Assembly: GCF_001767295.1 (NCBI RefSeq)
Contig: NZ_CP014944.1
Location: forward strand, 2,542,001-2,606,000
Direction: 5' to 3'
Length of the DNA stretch: 64,000 bases
Origin: Colwellia sp. PAMC 20917
GTDB taxonomy: Bacteria > Pseudomonadota > Gammaproteobacteria > Enterobacterales > Alteromonadaceae
Part shown: positions 9,445-18,530 of the stretch, in pieces
Layout of the letters: each line of letters starts with the position of its first letter
Numbering within the stretch: the stretch's first letter is position 1
Position numbers and translations under genes: made by a program
Notes under the pieces: generated by a model
Told to the model about the DNA's origin: nothing
The model's input: the letters and a program-made list of their open reading frames with translations, nothing else
Database searches by the model: none

Positions 9445-9876
9445 ATGATGATTACAGAAAAAGATGAAGAGCTACTCGCTATTTTACGATGCAACGCCCG
9501 AGCAAGTGTTTCTGACATTGCTAGAGCGACTGGCGTATCTCGCACAGCGATACAAAATCGTCTAACTAAGTTAGAAAATAGTGGTGTAATAAAAGCCTAC
9601 AGTATTGTTTTAGGTAGTGAATATAGTAATCAGTTAATTTCGGCAAATGTATCACTAAAAGTAAATCCTAATCTTAGGCGAAATATTTGTATCGCGTTAA
9701 GAAAAATACACAATATTAGTCATATCTACTCTATTAGCGGTCAATATGATTTGTTAGCGACCATTCAGGCACAAACATTAAAAAAGTTAAATGAAATTCT
9801 TAATATAGTTTGTTCGCTAGAAGGGGTCGAACGGACAAACTCTTCTATTATCCTAGATACTGTTTTTGAAAAATAA
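9445..9876 (+). CDS. Lrp/AsnC family transcriptional regulator
   Basis: This is a 143-residue feast/famine regulator. The N-terminal winged helix-turn-helix (about residues 5-60) contains SVSDIARATGVSRTAIQNRLTKLE. A RAM/AsnC ligand-binding domain follows, with the typical SGQYDLLATIQA strand near 100-111. It is divergent from kbl-tdh; E. coli Lrp controls that operon, so local control of threonine catabolism is the likely job. This protein is shorter and clearly different from global Lrp (164 residues). It ends 14 bases from the converging hydrolase gene. Confidence 0.88.
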   Translation: MMITEKDEELLAILRCNARASVSDIARATGVSRTAIQNRLTKLENSGVIKAYSIVLGSEYSNQLISANVSLKVNPNLRRNICIALRKIHNISHIYSISGQYDLLATIQAQTLKKLNEILNIVCSLEGVERTNSSIILDTVFEK

Positions 9877-9890
9877 AGCGTATTTACTGA

Positions 9891-10721
9891 TCAGTTCAAA
9901 GTGGTGTTTAGCCATGAAGTCAGGTTGATTGCTAGGTACTTATTGCGGCGTAATAAGTTATGCCCTTGGTCAACGCCTTGAAAAATTTGGCTGGTAGAGT
10001 GACGGTCGCCATTCCATGAAAATAGCTCTTGGGCGGTTAAAAAACTATCGGCATGATGCGCTGAACTGACGAAATAAGCAGGAATATCAATTAAGTTTTT
10101 ATAATGCTCTTTTTCCATATGATCCATAATCGGCGAAAGTATAACAAAGCTATTAATGCGAATTTTTTCTGCTAAGCGTACCGCTTCATTGACTGAGCAA
10201 CCGCTGGCAACCAGTGAGATAGGTTGTTGCTCGCCAATTTTACTGCGCAAATAATTATAAGCCGCCAGAACATCTTTTTCCCAATACGAGGTCAGCATGG
10301 CAACTTCAGCTTGGTAGCTAACAATATCTTTTACTTGGTATTTTATCGTTTGGTGAGAAAAATCTTCAGATTCGCTTGCGCCATAGCCTCTAAAGTCAAT
10401 GGCTAGTGCATTAATACCTTGCTCGGCTAGTAATTCACCCAGTACATTATAGCTTTCGCTACTGTGGGAGCAGTCATGGAGTAATAATACGCCGCCACCA
10501 AGCGCGTCTCCGAGATAATAATTAGCCGATAAGACAAAATCGTCGTCAGCGAGAAACGTTATTTTTTGCGGCGTATCTTTTTTATTTACTTGGCTAACAT
10601 CTACTTGATTATATGTTGGTTCTTCATATTCTTGTGCGGATAATAAAGGCGCTAGTAGTATAAAGCTGACCATGGCGAACCCATGGTTGAATATGTTCTT
10701 GATGAAATGAAATTTGCTCAT
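9891..10721 (-). CDS. exported alpha/beta hydrolase-fold protein
   Basis: This is a 276-residue protein with a cleavable signal peptide (hydrophobic core about 15-28, likely cut after LLSA). An alpha/beta hydrolase fold follows: the early strand and turn VLLLHDCSHSSE resemble an HG-type oxyanion loop, and AIDFRGYGAS is the next conserved block. The nucleophile elbow reads VASGCSV instead of the usual GxSxG. The serine is kept, but the flanking glycines are shifted or lost. A late GVDQGHNLL supplies a candidate catalytic His. Substrate is unknown; a serine esterase or peptidase-like periplasmic hydrolase is possible. It is divergent from waaA. Confidence 0.75.
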   Translation of the reverse strand: MSKFHFIKNIFNHGFAMVSFILLAPLLSAQEYEEPTYNQVDVSQVNKKDTPQKITFLADDDFVLSANYYLGDALGGGVLLLHDCSHSSESYNVLGELLAEQGINALAIDFRGYGASESEDFSHQTIKYQVKDIVSYQAEVAMLTSYWEKDVLAAYNYLRSKIGEQQPISLVASGCSVNEAVRLAEKIRINSFVILSPIMDHMEKEHYKNLIDIPAYFVSSAHHADSFLTAQELFSWNGDRHSTSQIFQGVDQGHNLLRRNKYLAINLTSWLNTTLN

Positions 10722-10846
10722 TTGCCTGCACTACTATTTTAGTTCCTTTAATATCACGACGATAACAAACTCCATCGGCTTTGGGTATTTTTATTGTTTG
10801 CTTAAGTCGCTATACTGCGTTTATCAACAACTAAAGAGTTTTTTCT

Positions 10847-12139
10847 GTGCGTTATCAATTATCTTTAATGTTATATCGACTTGTTTTTCTTTGCTTACTC
10901 CCGATCGTTTGGTTGTTACTTCAGTTTCGCTCAGTAAAACAAAAAGCTTATCGACAACGAATCAGCGAACGTTTGGGTTTTTTACCTCGAGAATTTAAAG
11001 CGGGTGGCATTATCGTTCATGCGGCGAGTGTCGGTGAAGTTATTGCTCTAAAGAGTTTTATCAGCCAACTGCTAGAAACAAAACCTCATCGTGTTGTCAC
11101 TGTCACTACTTTTACTCCAACGGGTTCAGAGCAAGTTAAAAAATTGTTTGGGGAACGTGTTCAACATTGTTATTTACCCCTAGACAGTACCTTTTGTGTG
11201 GCAGCATTTTTAAATAAATTGAAACCACAGGCGATGGTTTTTATGGAAACTGAGTTGTGGCCAAACTTAATCGCGCAAAGTGCAGATCAAGGAATAAAAT
11301 TGTTATTGATTAATGGCCGCTTATCACAAAAATCAATGAACAATTATCGCAAGCTAGCTTGGTTAATCACACCGACAATTAACCGTTTTGATAAAGTGTT
11401 ATGTCAAAGCCAAGTGAACTATGAGCACTTTTTAGCCTTAGGTGCCGATGCTGCTCGCTGCAAGGTTTCTGGAAATGTGAAGTTTGACATCAGTGTTAAT
11501 CAAACAATAAAAGATAAGCAGCAAGAGCTGGCTGAATTTGTGGTCACCGAACGATTAATCTGGGTTGTTGCTAGTACTCATAAAGGGGATGAAAGTCTTG
11601 CGTTAAATGCGTTTGCTGAATTACTAAAAAGCTTGCCACAATTACTACTCATTATTGTACCGCGCCATCCAGAGCGCTTTAATGATGTCGCATCATTATG
11701 TTTAGCGCAAGGTTATAATATTGCCCGTCGCAGCACTCAAGAAAAAGTAACTCGTGATAAACAAGTTTGGTTACTCGATAGTTTAGGGGAGCTCTTACCG
11801 ACGTGTGCTTTAGCTAGCGTTGTAACTATGGGGGGCAGTTTTTCGGATATCGGTGGGCATAATCCCCTTGAACCTGCGCTATTTAAAAAACCGATTGTCG
11901 TTGGCCCTAATATGAGTAATTTTGTTGAGGTTATGCAGCAACTCGTTGCTGAAAAAGGCATTATTGAGCTCACTGACCAAGACAGTGCGAAGATGACTGA
12001 TGAGCTAAGTAAAATCATTGCGGATATTTTGTTATCAGAAAAAACGCAGCAAACATTGGGAGAAAATGCTTACCGCGTGGTAACACAAAACCAAGGAGCT
12101 AGTGCCCGAAGTGTAAAACAATTATTGACGTTACTTTAG
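10847..12139 (+). CDS. waaA: 3-deoxy-D-manno-octulosonic acid transferase (Kdo transferase)
   Basis: WaaA transfers Kdo from CMP-Kdo to lipid IVA at the inner face of the inner membrane, the first step of LPS core assembly. The 430-residue protein has an N-terminal membrane anchor (about 8-27), the acceptor-side HAASVGEV motif with its catalytic Glu, ETELWPN, and the donor-site GGSFSDIGGHNPLEPA block. The start is probably GTG 10847 (AAAGAG upstream); ATG 10868 is an alternative. A Kdo kinase gene nearby suggests one Kdo is added and then phosphorylated, as in Haemophilus and Vibrio, but the number added cannot be read from sequence. It ends one base from the converging DUF4198 gene. Confidence 0.95.
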   Translation: MRYQLSLMLYRLVFLCLLPIVWLLLQFRSVKQKAYRQRISERLGFLPREFKAGGIIVHAASVGEVIALKSFISQLLETKPHRVVTVTTFTPTGSEQVKKLFGERVQHCYLPLDSTFCVAAFLNKLKPQAMVFMETELWPNLIAQSADQGIKLLLINGRLSQKSMNNYRKLAWLITPTINRFDKVLCQSQVNYEHFLALGADAARCKVSGNVKFDISVNQTIKDKQQELAEFVVTERLIWVVASTHKGDESLALNAFAELLKSLPQLLLIIVPRHPERFNDVASLCLAQGYNIARRSTQEKVTRDKQVWLLDSLGELLPTCALASVVTMGGSFSDIGGHNPLEPALFKKPIVVGPNMSNFVEVMQQLVAEKGIIELTDQDSAKMTDELSKIIADILLSEKTQQTLGENAYRVVTQNQGASARSVKQLLTLL

Positions 12140-12140
12140 T

Positions 12141-12947
12141 TTAATTAAGTTGTGCTTCAAATGTTAAAAAGACACTGCCCATTTGCTGGTCCGCCAAAGG
12201 AGAGTTTGGTGTGTCTTCTTTGTGCTCAGCAACTAATAAATATCGACCTGCAGCGTTCGGTGTGAAGGTGATTTCACCTTTTTCATTTGAGAGCAATGTT
12301 AATGTTTGCGGGTTATTGCGGTAACGTGCGCCGTCGGCGGTAATTTCTACGGCAACATCTTTTTGTGCCTTACCATTAAATAAAAATTTGAAAGTCACCT
12401 TTTCATTTTCAGCAATATCTGATGGATGAGTAACCGGTAGCAATTCTAATAATTTACCTTCGGTTTTAAAGTTATCACTCGGTGCATTTAAAGTGACATA
12501 ACTCTCTATTCTTGCATAACGATAAGTGGTTTTGATCGCTGTAGCTTCGATTGGTAATTTGCCAGCTAGTTCTGTCTTATTAGCTGATAGTCTTTTATGG
12601 TCGCCGTCGATAGTATAAGAGGTGATAAAGCTAGCCTCACTGTTATTGGTGATTTTATAGGTCCCAGGATCTTTTAAGAAGTAATCAATGACACTTTTTC
12701 TATGACCTTTATAGCTTGACGACGCTCTTGATGGCTTGCCATTAGGGGTAATAATTCTCACTAAATCTGCCCCCATAGCTTTATCAACATTAAAGGTTTC
12801 ATTTGATGCAGTTATATCAACCATGATCCATTCGCCTTGTTCAGCAGACAAATTAAAGTGGCTTGGTAAAACCCAGCGAGAATGAGCGAAAGCTTGTGTA
12901 CTAATGGCACAGGTTAAGGTGAACGCGATTATTTTTTTTAAAGTCAT
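12141..12947 (-). CDS. periplasmic DUF4198 protein of the iron-uptake cluster
   Basis: This is a secreted protein of 268 residues from ATG 12947, with a signal peptide ending AFA before HSRWVLPSHF. That start is preferred over an in-frame TTG four codons earlier because GGAA lies 8 bases upstream. DUF4198 proteins have beta-rich folds and are often encoded beside TonB-dependent receptors or nickel/cobalt transporters. Here it is last of four minus-strand genes with a siderophore-type receptor, a PepSY membrane protein and a DUF2271 protein, implying a metal-uptake accessory role. Substrate binding is not shown by any motif I can see. Confidence 0.85.
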   Translation of the reverse strand: MTLKKIIAFTLTCAISTQAFAHSRWVLPSHFNLSAEQGEWIMVDITASNETFNVDKAMGADLVRIITPNGKPSRASSSYKGHRKSVIDYFLKDPGTYKITNNSEASFITSYTIDGDHKRLSANKTELAGKLPIEATAIKTTYRYARIESYVTLNAPSDNFKTEGKLLELLPVTHPSDIAENEKVTFKFLFNGKAQKDVAVEITADGARYRNNPQTLTLLSNEKGEITFTPNAAGRYLLVAEHKEDTPNSPLADQQMGSVFLTFEAQLN

Positions 12948-12999
12948 TTTATATTCCAAGTCTAGTGTTTACGTTTTTGAGTTAAGGGGATGAATACGT

Positions 13000-13518
13000 T
13001 TATTTCGGTAGCACAGTGAATTGTATTTCATCAGTTTCATGGCTTGCCGCTAAAGTAAATGTTGATTTTATGTTATTTAATACAAATGGTTGGCGCAAAA
13101 TGGCTCGTCCACCGTTTTCTCTGACTACTTCAATAAATAAAGTATATTGTCCTTTTATTAGTGACTTTTTCTGATCATCTTCGGCCAAGAAAGTCAGAGG
13201 ATATTTGCCTGCTGCGCGAGTCGCAGAAGTTATACCATCAACAAAGTCAGCATCTTTTTTACCGACCTTACGCCACCAGCGTCGAATGTCCTTCAACCAT
13301 TTCGTTTTTTCTCGCCAAAGTAATAAGGTACGTACTGGTTTTCCTTGTGAGTTTTCAATCCAGCTCGCAACATAGGGCGGATGATACTCGCCGAGTTGCT
13401 GTTTTAAAGTCAGTTCAAGCTCTAATTGTGCTGGCGCTGAGTTGCTCGGATTGGCAACGGCATTAAAATTTATCAAGCTTAATAAAGTAAGTGATAACCC
13501 GATTTTGTTTATCTTCAT
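13000..13518 (-). CDS. DUF2271 periplasmic protein
   Basis: A 172-residue secreted protein: from ATG 13518 (AAAGGAA upstream) it has a signal peptide ending NAVANP. The mature region contains PPYVASWIEN, VRTLLLW and DGITSATRAAGKYPL, typical of DUF2271 proteins, some of which carry or contact a flavin-linked periplasmic redox system with PepSY proteins. It lies 52 bases before the DUF4198 gene and 53 bases after the PepSY gene in the iron cluster. A role in periplasmic reduction or handling of ferric complexes is an inference from neighbours. Confidence 0.8.
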   Translation of the reverse strand: MKINKIGLSLTLLSLINFNAVANPSNSAPAQLELELTLKQQLGEYHPPYVASWIENSQGKPVRTLLLWREKTKWLKDIRRWWRKVGKKDADFVDGITSATRAAGKYPLTFLAEDDQKKSLIKGQYTLFIEVVRENGGRAILRQPFVLNNIKSTFTLAASHETDEIQFTVLPK

Positions 13519-13571
13519 ATAAGTTCCTTTTGTGCTCACTCAAGTAGAGAGCGTTGTTCATGCTAATTGAT

Positions 13572-14162
13572 TTAAATCCACCAGATAGCGGTAGAAATCA
13601 TGGCGACAGTCACGGTTAAACTTACCGTTAAGGTACGATTAAATCGTCTTTGTGGCATGGCTAAAATAAAGCCACTTAGGGCAAATAGGATGCAAAGTAA
13701 ACTGGTTATATCAATAATCCACCCCCAAAAAACACTGGTATTTCTTCCCTTATGTAAATCGTTCATTAGCGCCCACCAACCGTAGTCAGTTTCTTCAAAA
13801 AACAACTCTCCACTGACTAAATCGAGGGTAATAGCGGTATTTTTTCCTGCCCGTTTTATACTGAAAAACAATTCGTCCTGGCTACTTTCGAGGATCGTGT
13901 TGTTTAACGATACCGACAATTTTTGCTCAATAGCTGTCGAAACATTAACAATTTGTAGTGGTGTTAACGGCGGATTTTTAATCATAGACAAATCAATCAT
14001 TAATGCTCTTTCTACAACGTCAGCTTTGCTGTCACGAAACCATTCAGGATGATTGAGGGTAATTCCGGTTACTGAAAAAAAGAGCAGTAAGCTCAACAAT
14101 GCCATCGACACATAGACATGAATCAGACGAGAAAAACTTAAGGTACTTTTATTTATTTGCAT
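13572..14162 (-). CDS. PepSY-associated transmembrane protein (iron-uptake cluster)
   Basis: A 196-residue inner-membrane protein if started at ATG 14162; a TTG 13 codons upstream is possible but falls inside a hairpin. It has an N-terminal helix (about 16-36), a periplasmic PepSY-like domain with TLDLVSGELFFEETDYGW and MNDLHKGRN, and two C-terminal helices ending in WWI. PepSY-TM proteins beside siderophore receptors are usually ferric-siderophore reductase or uptake accessories. The LHKGR motif, with a His next to a membrane helix, is characteristic of the family and may bind heme. It lies 72 bases downstream of the receptor gene. Confidence 0.82.
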   Translation of the reverse strand: MQINKSTLSFSRLIHVYVSMALLSLLLFFSVTGITLNHPEWFRDSKADVVERALMIDLSMIKNPPLTPLQIVNVSTAIEQKLSVSLNNTILESSQDELFFSIKRAGKNTAITLDLVSGELFFEETDYGWWALMNDLHKGRNTSVFWGWIIDITSLLCILFALSGFILAMPQRRFNRTLTVSLTVTVAMISTAIWWI

Positions 14163-14190
14163 AGCAGGTGTCAGGGTCTTTAATTTATTA

Positions 14191-14220
14191 ATGGGTAACA
14201 AATAACTATTTGTTCCCCAT
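14191..14220 (-). repeat. hairpin between receptor and PepSY genes
   Basis: Arms 14191-14204 and 14207-14220 pair at 13 of 14 positions (ATGGG.AACAAATA type) around two bases. It lies 14 bases after the receptor stop. Without a T-run it is more likely a processing or stability element that protects the abundant receptor part of the message than a terminator. Confidence 0.5.
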
Positions 14221-14234
14221 TATTTTTAGTCAAT

Positions 14235-16328
14235 TTAGAATGATATCTGTGCGGCTAATCGGTAGCTAATTCCGTCGCCTGCGGTAACGCTAGATATACC
14301 ACCACCAGCAAGGTAATCAGTATCGAGCAAGTTTTGTATGTTGAAGCGGAAATCAACACCTTGGCCACTTATTGTGGTCTTATAGGTTGCTCCAACATCG
14401 ATACGGGTATAAGCATCTTTGGATATAGTGTTATCGCTATCGGCAAAACGTTCACCTTGATAAAATGCACCCGCATTAAGAGCAAGTTGGTCCGTTAATT
14501 CATAACGAGACCAAATTGATGCTGACCACTCGGGAGCATCAACAGGGGTTTTTCCTTGATAATTTTCATCTTTGTCGTATTTTGCGGCTAAGTTCATTAA
14601 CGATGCCATAACAAAGAGCTTATCGTTTATTGCGCCTTGTGCCGCAACTTCGAAACCTTTGTGACGCTGCTCACCTGCCTGTTCAGTTTGCGTATCAAAA
14701 TTAGGATCGCCGTTGATTGTTTCAGTGATTAACTTGCCTGTTTTGGTAATATCAAAAATAGCGGTCGTTACTAATAAACGTTCATCAAATAATTGCCACT
14801 TAGATCCGATTTCAAGTTGTTTAGATGTCATGGCCTCGAGCTTCATGCCGTGATTAATATCTCGATCGTTTTCGAGTGTTTCGCTGCTCTGGGGTTCAAA
14901 CCCTTCTGAATAACTCGCGTAGAAAGTGGTTTGGGCATCAGGATGAAATAAAAGCCCAGCTTTAGGCAAGAACGATTCATTGTTCGCGCCTTCTTTACTT
15001 TGTTTGTCGTAACGTCCACCGACGGATATTTGCCATTGATCATTTAAGGTGATTAAGTCTTGTAAATAAATGCCATAGTAATCATAGGCACTGGTGTAAA
15101 GTGAATCGTCAGTTGTGTAGCTGATATCAGGTCGTGCTGGCTCTTCTTGGTCGCTAGAGTAGTTAATTGACTCGCCATTTACTTTACGTTGTCCGTAGTA
15201 ATAGTCTAAAGAATTAGCGCCAATTAATAATTGATGATCGAGACCGGCGAGGGTAAATTCTCCAGTAAAATCGATAAAAGCAGTTTTAAACTGCCAGTCA
15301 TCAAAACGGTCGTAGGGTTTAGAGGTATAGCTATCACCCTCTAAAAAAGTTGTGGGTTTTTTAGGAGACGATTCAAATCGTTGGCGTTTAAAGCTTTGTT
15401 CATTGTAGCCGAGTGCAACTTGCCACTGATTATTTAATGCATAGTTGATATCAACACCGATGTTTTCAACGGTAATGTCAGTAAATGCCCAAGACATATC
15501 ACGAATGGTTTTATCATGACCAATAACATCGCCTTTTTCATCTAACCAAGAACCTGTATCTAACCCTGCTTCATCGACCGTTCGGTCATAATGAAGGCGT
15601 ACCATAGCATCGTCTGAAATATCATAGTCAATGACTAACGCACCTAGAAAACGATCGCGCTGACGTTGTTCATTGTTTTGGTACTCATGCTGATATTTAG
15701 CATCTTGTTTAACCAGTACACCTCTGTAACGTAATGACTCATCATCAGTTAACGAGCCACCAGCATCTAACGATAATCGGCTTGAACCTTCTTGGTCAAC
15801 ATCAACACCTAGCGTAAATAATGTTTTAGCTGTTGGCTTTTTTGTCACCATATTCACTAATCCACCAGGCCCTGATTGACCATATAAAATACTTGAAGGA
15901 CCTTTAATCACTTCGATATTTTCTAAGATTTCGATAGGTTGTTGGTAGTGTGACCAATGCTGGTGGCCATCTCTAAGGTAGCCATTGGAAGAACTTAGTT
16001 CAAAGCCGCGTAGATTGAATACTTCACGATTACGTTGTTTAGAGCCGGCAGTTAAACTTGCGTCATTGGTTAATACTTCGCCTAATGTTGTCGCTAGTTG
16101 TTCTGCTATTACCGAGTTGGGAATAACGGTGACCGACTGAGAAGTTTCTAATAAAGAAACATTGGTCCGCATTGCGCCATGTGCTTGGTCAACTTTATAG
16201 TTATTAAAATAACTACCTTTAACTTCAATAACTTCAACAGAGCTATTATTGGTAGCGCTTTCATTGGCAATGGATGAAAAAGGCGTTAAGCCAACGAAAA
16301 TTGCTAAGCAGACAGGTGAATACTTCAT
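14235..16328 (-). CDS. TonB-dependent siderophore receptor
   Basis: This is an outer-membrane gated beta-barrel that imports a ferric siderophore with energy from TonB/ExbBD. The 697-residue protein has a signal peptide (cleaved near SIANES), a TonB box around VEVIEVKG (about residues 32-39), and a plug with the family block VIKGPSSILYGQSGPGGLVNMVTKKP-like region near 140-165. The barrel ends in the aromatic SYRLAAQISF. This layout fits the FhuA/FoxA-type siderophore receptor family. It is the first gene of the four-gene cluster, and a strong Fur box at 16382-16396 predicts iron repression. The exact siderophore cannot be read from sequence. Confidence 0.93.
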   Translation of the reverse strand: MKYSPVCLAIFVGLTPFSSIANESATNNSSVEVIEVKGSYFNNYKVDQAHGAMRTNVSLLETSQSVTVIPNSVIAEQLATTLGEVLTNDASLTAGSKQRNREVFNLRGFELSSSNGYLRDGHQHWSHYQQPIEILENIEVIKGPSSILYGQSGPGGLVNMVTKKPTAKTLFTLGVDVDQEGSSRLSLDAGGSLTDDESLRYRGVLVKQDAKYQHEYQNNEQRQRDRFLGALVIDYDISDDAMVRLHYDRTVDEAGLDTGSWLDEKGDVIGHDKTIRDMSWAFTDITVENIGVDINYALNNQWQVALGYNEQSFKRQRFESSPKKPTTFLEGDSYTSKPYDRFDDWQFKTAFIDFTGEFTLAGLDHQLLIGANSLDYYYGQRKVNGESINYSSDQEEPARPDISYTTDDSLYTSAYDYYGIYLQDLITLNDQWQISVGGRYDKQSKEGANNESFLPKAGLLFHPDAQTTFYASYSEGFEPQSSETLENDRDINHGMKLEAMTSKQLEIGSKWQLFDERLLVTTAIFDITKTGKLITETINGDPNFDTQTEQAGEQRHKGFEVAAQGAINDKLFVMASLMNLAAKYDKDENYQGKTPVDAPEWSASIWSRYELTDQLALNAGAFYQGERFADSDNTISKDAYTRIDVGATYKTTISGQGVDFRFNIQNLLDTDYLAGGGISSVTAGDGISYRLAAQISF

Positions 16329-16381
16329 TGTTATTCCTAAGAGAAAAATTGAGAGATAAATTTACTTGGTGCGAATACTAA

Positions 16382-16396
16382 TGATAGTGATTATCA
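16382..16396. promoter_or_regulatory. Fur box upstream of the siderophore receptor
   Basis: TGATAGTGATTATCA matches the 7-1-7 Fur consensus TGATAATnATTATCA at all but one defined position. It sits 54-68 bases upstream of the receptor start, the usual place for Fur repression of a promoter. It supports the iron-uptake assignment of the whole four-gene cluster. Confidence 0.88.
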
Positions 16397-16560
16397 TTTG
16401 CAACAAGTAAATTTACTTTATTGTCTTTTTCCCGATAACTGTTATTCGGTTGTTGTAGCTTGTTAAGTTAAATGTGGCGCAAGGATCCCTGGTCTCGCTA
16501 AAATAATGCAAGACCTTGTTTTGAATTTATAGCTGATGTGAGGCAGTTTAACCGTCACTA

Positions 16561-17634
16561 TTATTTAAGGAGAAACTCAGGGTAGTGTTCATCAAGAAGT
16601 AGGTGCAGTTTTTCTTTAACTTGGCTGAAAGTAATACCATTCATTAAATCACTACCTTTGGCGCGAATCCCCCAAGGTAGCTGTTCAATAGGTTGTCTAT
16701 ATTGTTCTTGGGCAGTATGTTGGTAGCAACTTACTACATAGTTTTGATATAAATATGGCCCGGTACGGCAAGGATTGCTGTGCGCGTACAAGCCAATAAC
16801 GGGTGTGCCAACAGTGACTGCCATGTGCGCTGGCCCAGTGTCAGGAGCTATCACCAAATGAGCTATTTTAAGCACACCAAGTAGCTGTTTCAAATTGGTT
16901 TGGCCAACAAGGTTAACAAGATTGGATTGGCTTAAACTGATAATCTCAGTGGCTAGTAATGTTTCTAATGTGGTCGGTCCGCCACAAATAACCACTTGAA
17001 AACCTAACCCTGTTAAATAATCGGCTATTTTTGCATAACCTTCGGCATGCCAATTTCTCTCAGCTTTACTTGCCGCTGGCGAAATAACAGCAATAGGTTT
17101 ATCAGATGCTAACGATAGCCGCTCACTTGCCCAAAGTTCGTTTTCGTCACCAATGGGCATTTGCCAGCTAGGACTTTCGCTGGGAACACCGATAGCTTCT
17201 GCAAAACCAATAAAACCATCAAGTACATGTGGTTGATGTTGTGGCGCTATCTGATGATTAGTGAAAAGCCACTGGCCTTCTTTAGCTCGTTTACGGTCGA
17301 AACCTATTTTTATTTTTGCTTTAATACAGCAACTCGCTAAACTGGCACGCAAGGCTACTTGCATATGTAATAGCACATCAAATTTTTGACCGGCTAACTC
17401 TGCACGTAAATCCCGATAGCCTTTTAAGCCTGCTTTCTTATCAAATATGACAAATTTTACCTGTGGCAATCCTTTTAATAAGTTCGCCTCTACTTTGCCT
17501 ATCACCCAAGTAATTTTTGTTTGAGGATAAAAACGTTGAATTTGTTGCACCATAGCTACGGCGTGACAAACGTCTCCGATAGCAGATAAGCGTAATAAAC
17601 ATAAATTTTTTGGCGCTGTTAATTGACCCAGCAT
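16561..17634 (-). CDS. opsX: LPS heptosyltransferase I, OpsX-like (glycosyltransferase family 9)
   Basis: Transfers L-glycero-D-manno-heptose from an ADP-heptose donor to the Kdo of the LPS inner core. From ATG 17634 (GGTGAT ribosome site) it has 357 residues; ATG 17658 is an alternative. The N-terminal block LRLSAIGDVCHAVAMVQ with the catalytic Asp, ALRASLASCCIKAKIKIGF, and the C-terminal donor site APDTGPAHMAV...GTPVIGLYAHSNP are those of family 9. The wording matches Haemophilus OpsX, which acts on phosphorylated Kdo, better than WaaC. This fits the divergent neighbour kdkA, whose start is 52 bases away. Confidence 0.85.
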   Translation of the reverse strand: MLGQLTAPKNLCLLRLSAIGDVCHAVAMVQQIQRFYPQTKITWVIGKVEANLLKGLPQVKFVIFDKKAGLKGYRDLRAELAGQKFDVLLHMQVALRASLASCCIKAKIKIGFDRKRAKEGQWLFTNHQIAPQHQPHVLDGFIGFAEAIGVPSESPSWQMPIGDENELWASERLSLASDKPIAVISPAASKAERNWHAEGYAKIADYLTGLGFQVVICGGPTTLETLLATEIISLSQSNLVNLVGQTNLKQLLGVLKIAHLVIAPDTGPAHMAVTVGTPVIGLYAHSNPCRTGPYLYQNYVVSCYQHTAQEQYRQPIEQLPWGIRAKGSDLMNGITFSQVKEKLHLLLDEHYPEFLLK

Positions 17635-17686
17635 AAAGGAATCACCACAATAGAGCATATAAAGTATTTGAATTGAGTCTATTATC

Positions 17687-18460
17687 TTGAAACAGTCAGC
17701 AATTGTAAAACCTTACCAAGAAAAAATTTACCAACAAGCTAATATTTATTGTTGCTATAACGCCAATGCAATCGATGACTTTTCTCCTGAAATGCTTAAT
17801 AGTGATTTTTGGCATGAAAATAATGCCATTACCGGCAGTGCCCAAGGGCGTGGTACTACTTGGTTTGTTCAGTACGACTCTCCAGAAGTAAACACCATGG
17901 AAAAACAACAGTGGGTGTTACGTCATTATTTTCGTGGTGGTTTAATTGGCAAAATAATTAATGATAAATATTTTTTTACCGGACAAAATAGTACTCGAGC
18001 CGCCCAAGAATACCATTTATTAAATACGCTACAGGGGTTAGCACTGCCAGCACCAAAGCCGGTTGCTTTTCGAGTGATTAAACAGGGGCTTTTTTATCAA
18101 GCTGATTTGTTATCTTCTCGAATTGAACATGCTCAAGATTTAGTCGCGGTTTTATCAAAAGCACCATTAGTCGAGCACATTTGGCGAGAAGTGGGCAAGG
18201 TGATCCGTCGTTTTCATGATGCTGGCATTTATCATCATGATTTAAATAGTCACAATATTCTGCTCGATGAAGAGAACAATGTTTGGTTGATTGATTTTGA
18301 TCGCGGCGAACAACGAGCGGTTGCTCAATCATGGCAGCAAGCTAATATGGCAAGATTATTACGTTCTTTTGAAAAAGAAAAAGCAAAATTGCCAAACTTT
18401 AATTGGCAAAAATCAGACTGGCAACTTCTATTAGCAGGATACCTGCAGTCAAATGAGTGA
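17687..18460 (+). CDS. kdkA: 3-deoxy-D-manno-octulosonic acid kinase
   Basis: KdkA phosphorylates Kdo at position 4 in LPS precursors that carry a single Kdo. The 257-residue protein has a kinase-like fold: a Gly-rich segment near HYFRGGLIGK, then FHDAGIYHHDLNSHNILLD with catalytic Asp and Asn, then WLIDFDRGEQR with the metal-binding Asp. The start is given as TTG 17687 because no ATG precedes the conserved region, with GAG 9 bases upstream; it is uncertain by a few codons. The shared upstream region with the OpsX-like gene suggests joint control of the Kdo-phosphate core. Confidence 0.9.
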   Translation: MKQSAIVKPYQEKIYQQANIYCCYNANAIDDFSPEMLNSDFWHENNAITGSAQGRGTTWFVQYDSPEVNTMEKQQWVLRHYFRGGLIGKIINDKYFFTGQNSTRAAQEYHLLNTLQGLALPAPKPVAFRVIKQGLFYQADLLSSRIEHAQDLVAVLSKAPLVEHIWREVGKVIRRFHDAGIYHHDLNSHNILLDEENNVWLIDFDRGEQRAVAQSWQQANMARLLRSFEKEKAKLPNFNWQKSDWQLLLAGYLQSNE

Positions 18461-18530
18461 TTAACGGCATTAAAAATGCAAAATTTAATTGAATAATATT
18501 TTGATTTTCAACTGATCAGGCGGTTGGTGA

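Noticed and set aside
13161-13466. 101-codon plus-strand open frame
   Set aside because: Antisense to the DUF2271 gene; composition is a mirror of that gene and it has no ribosome site or known motif.
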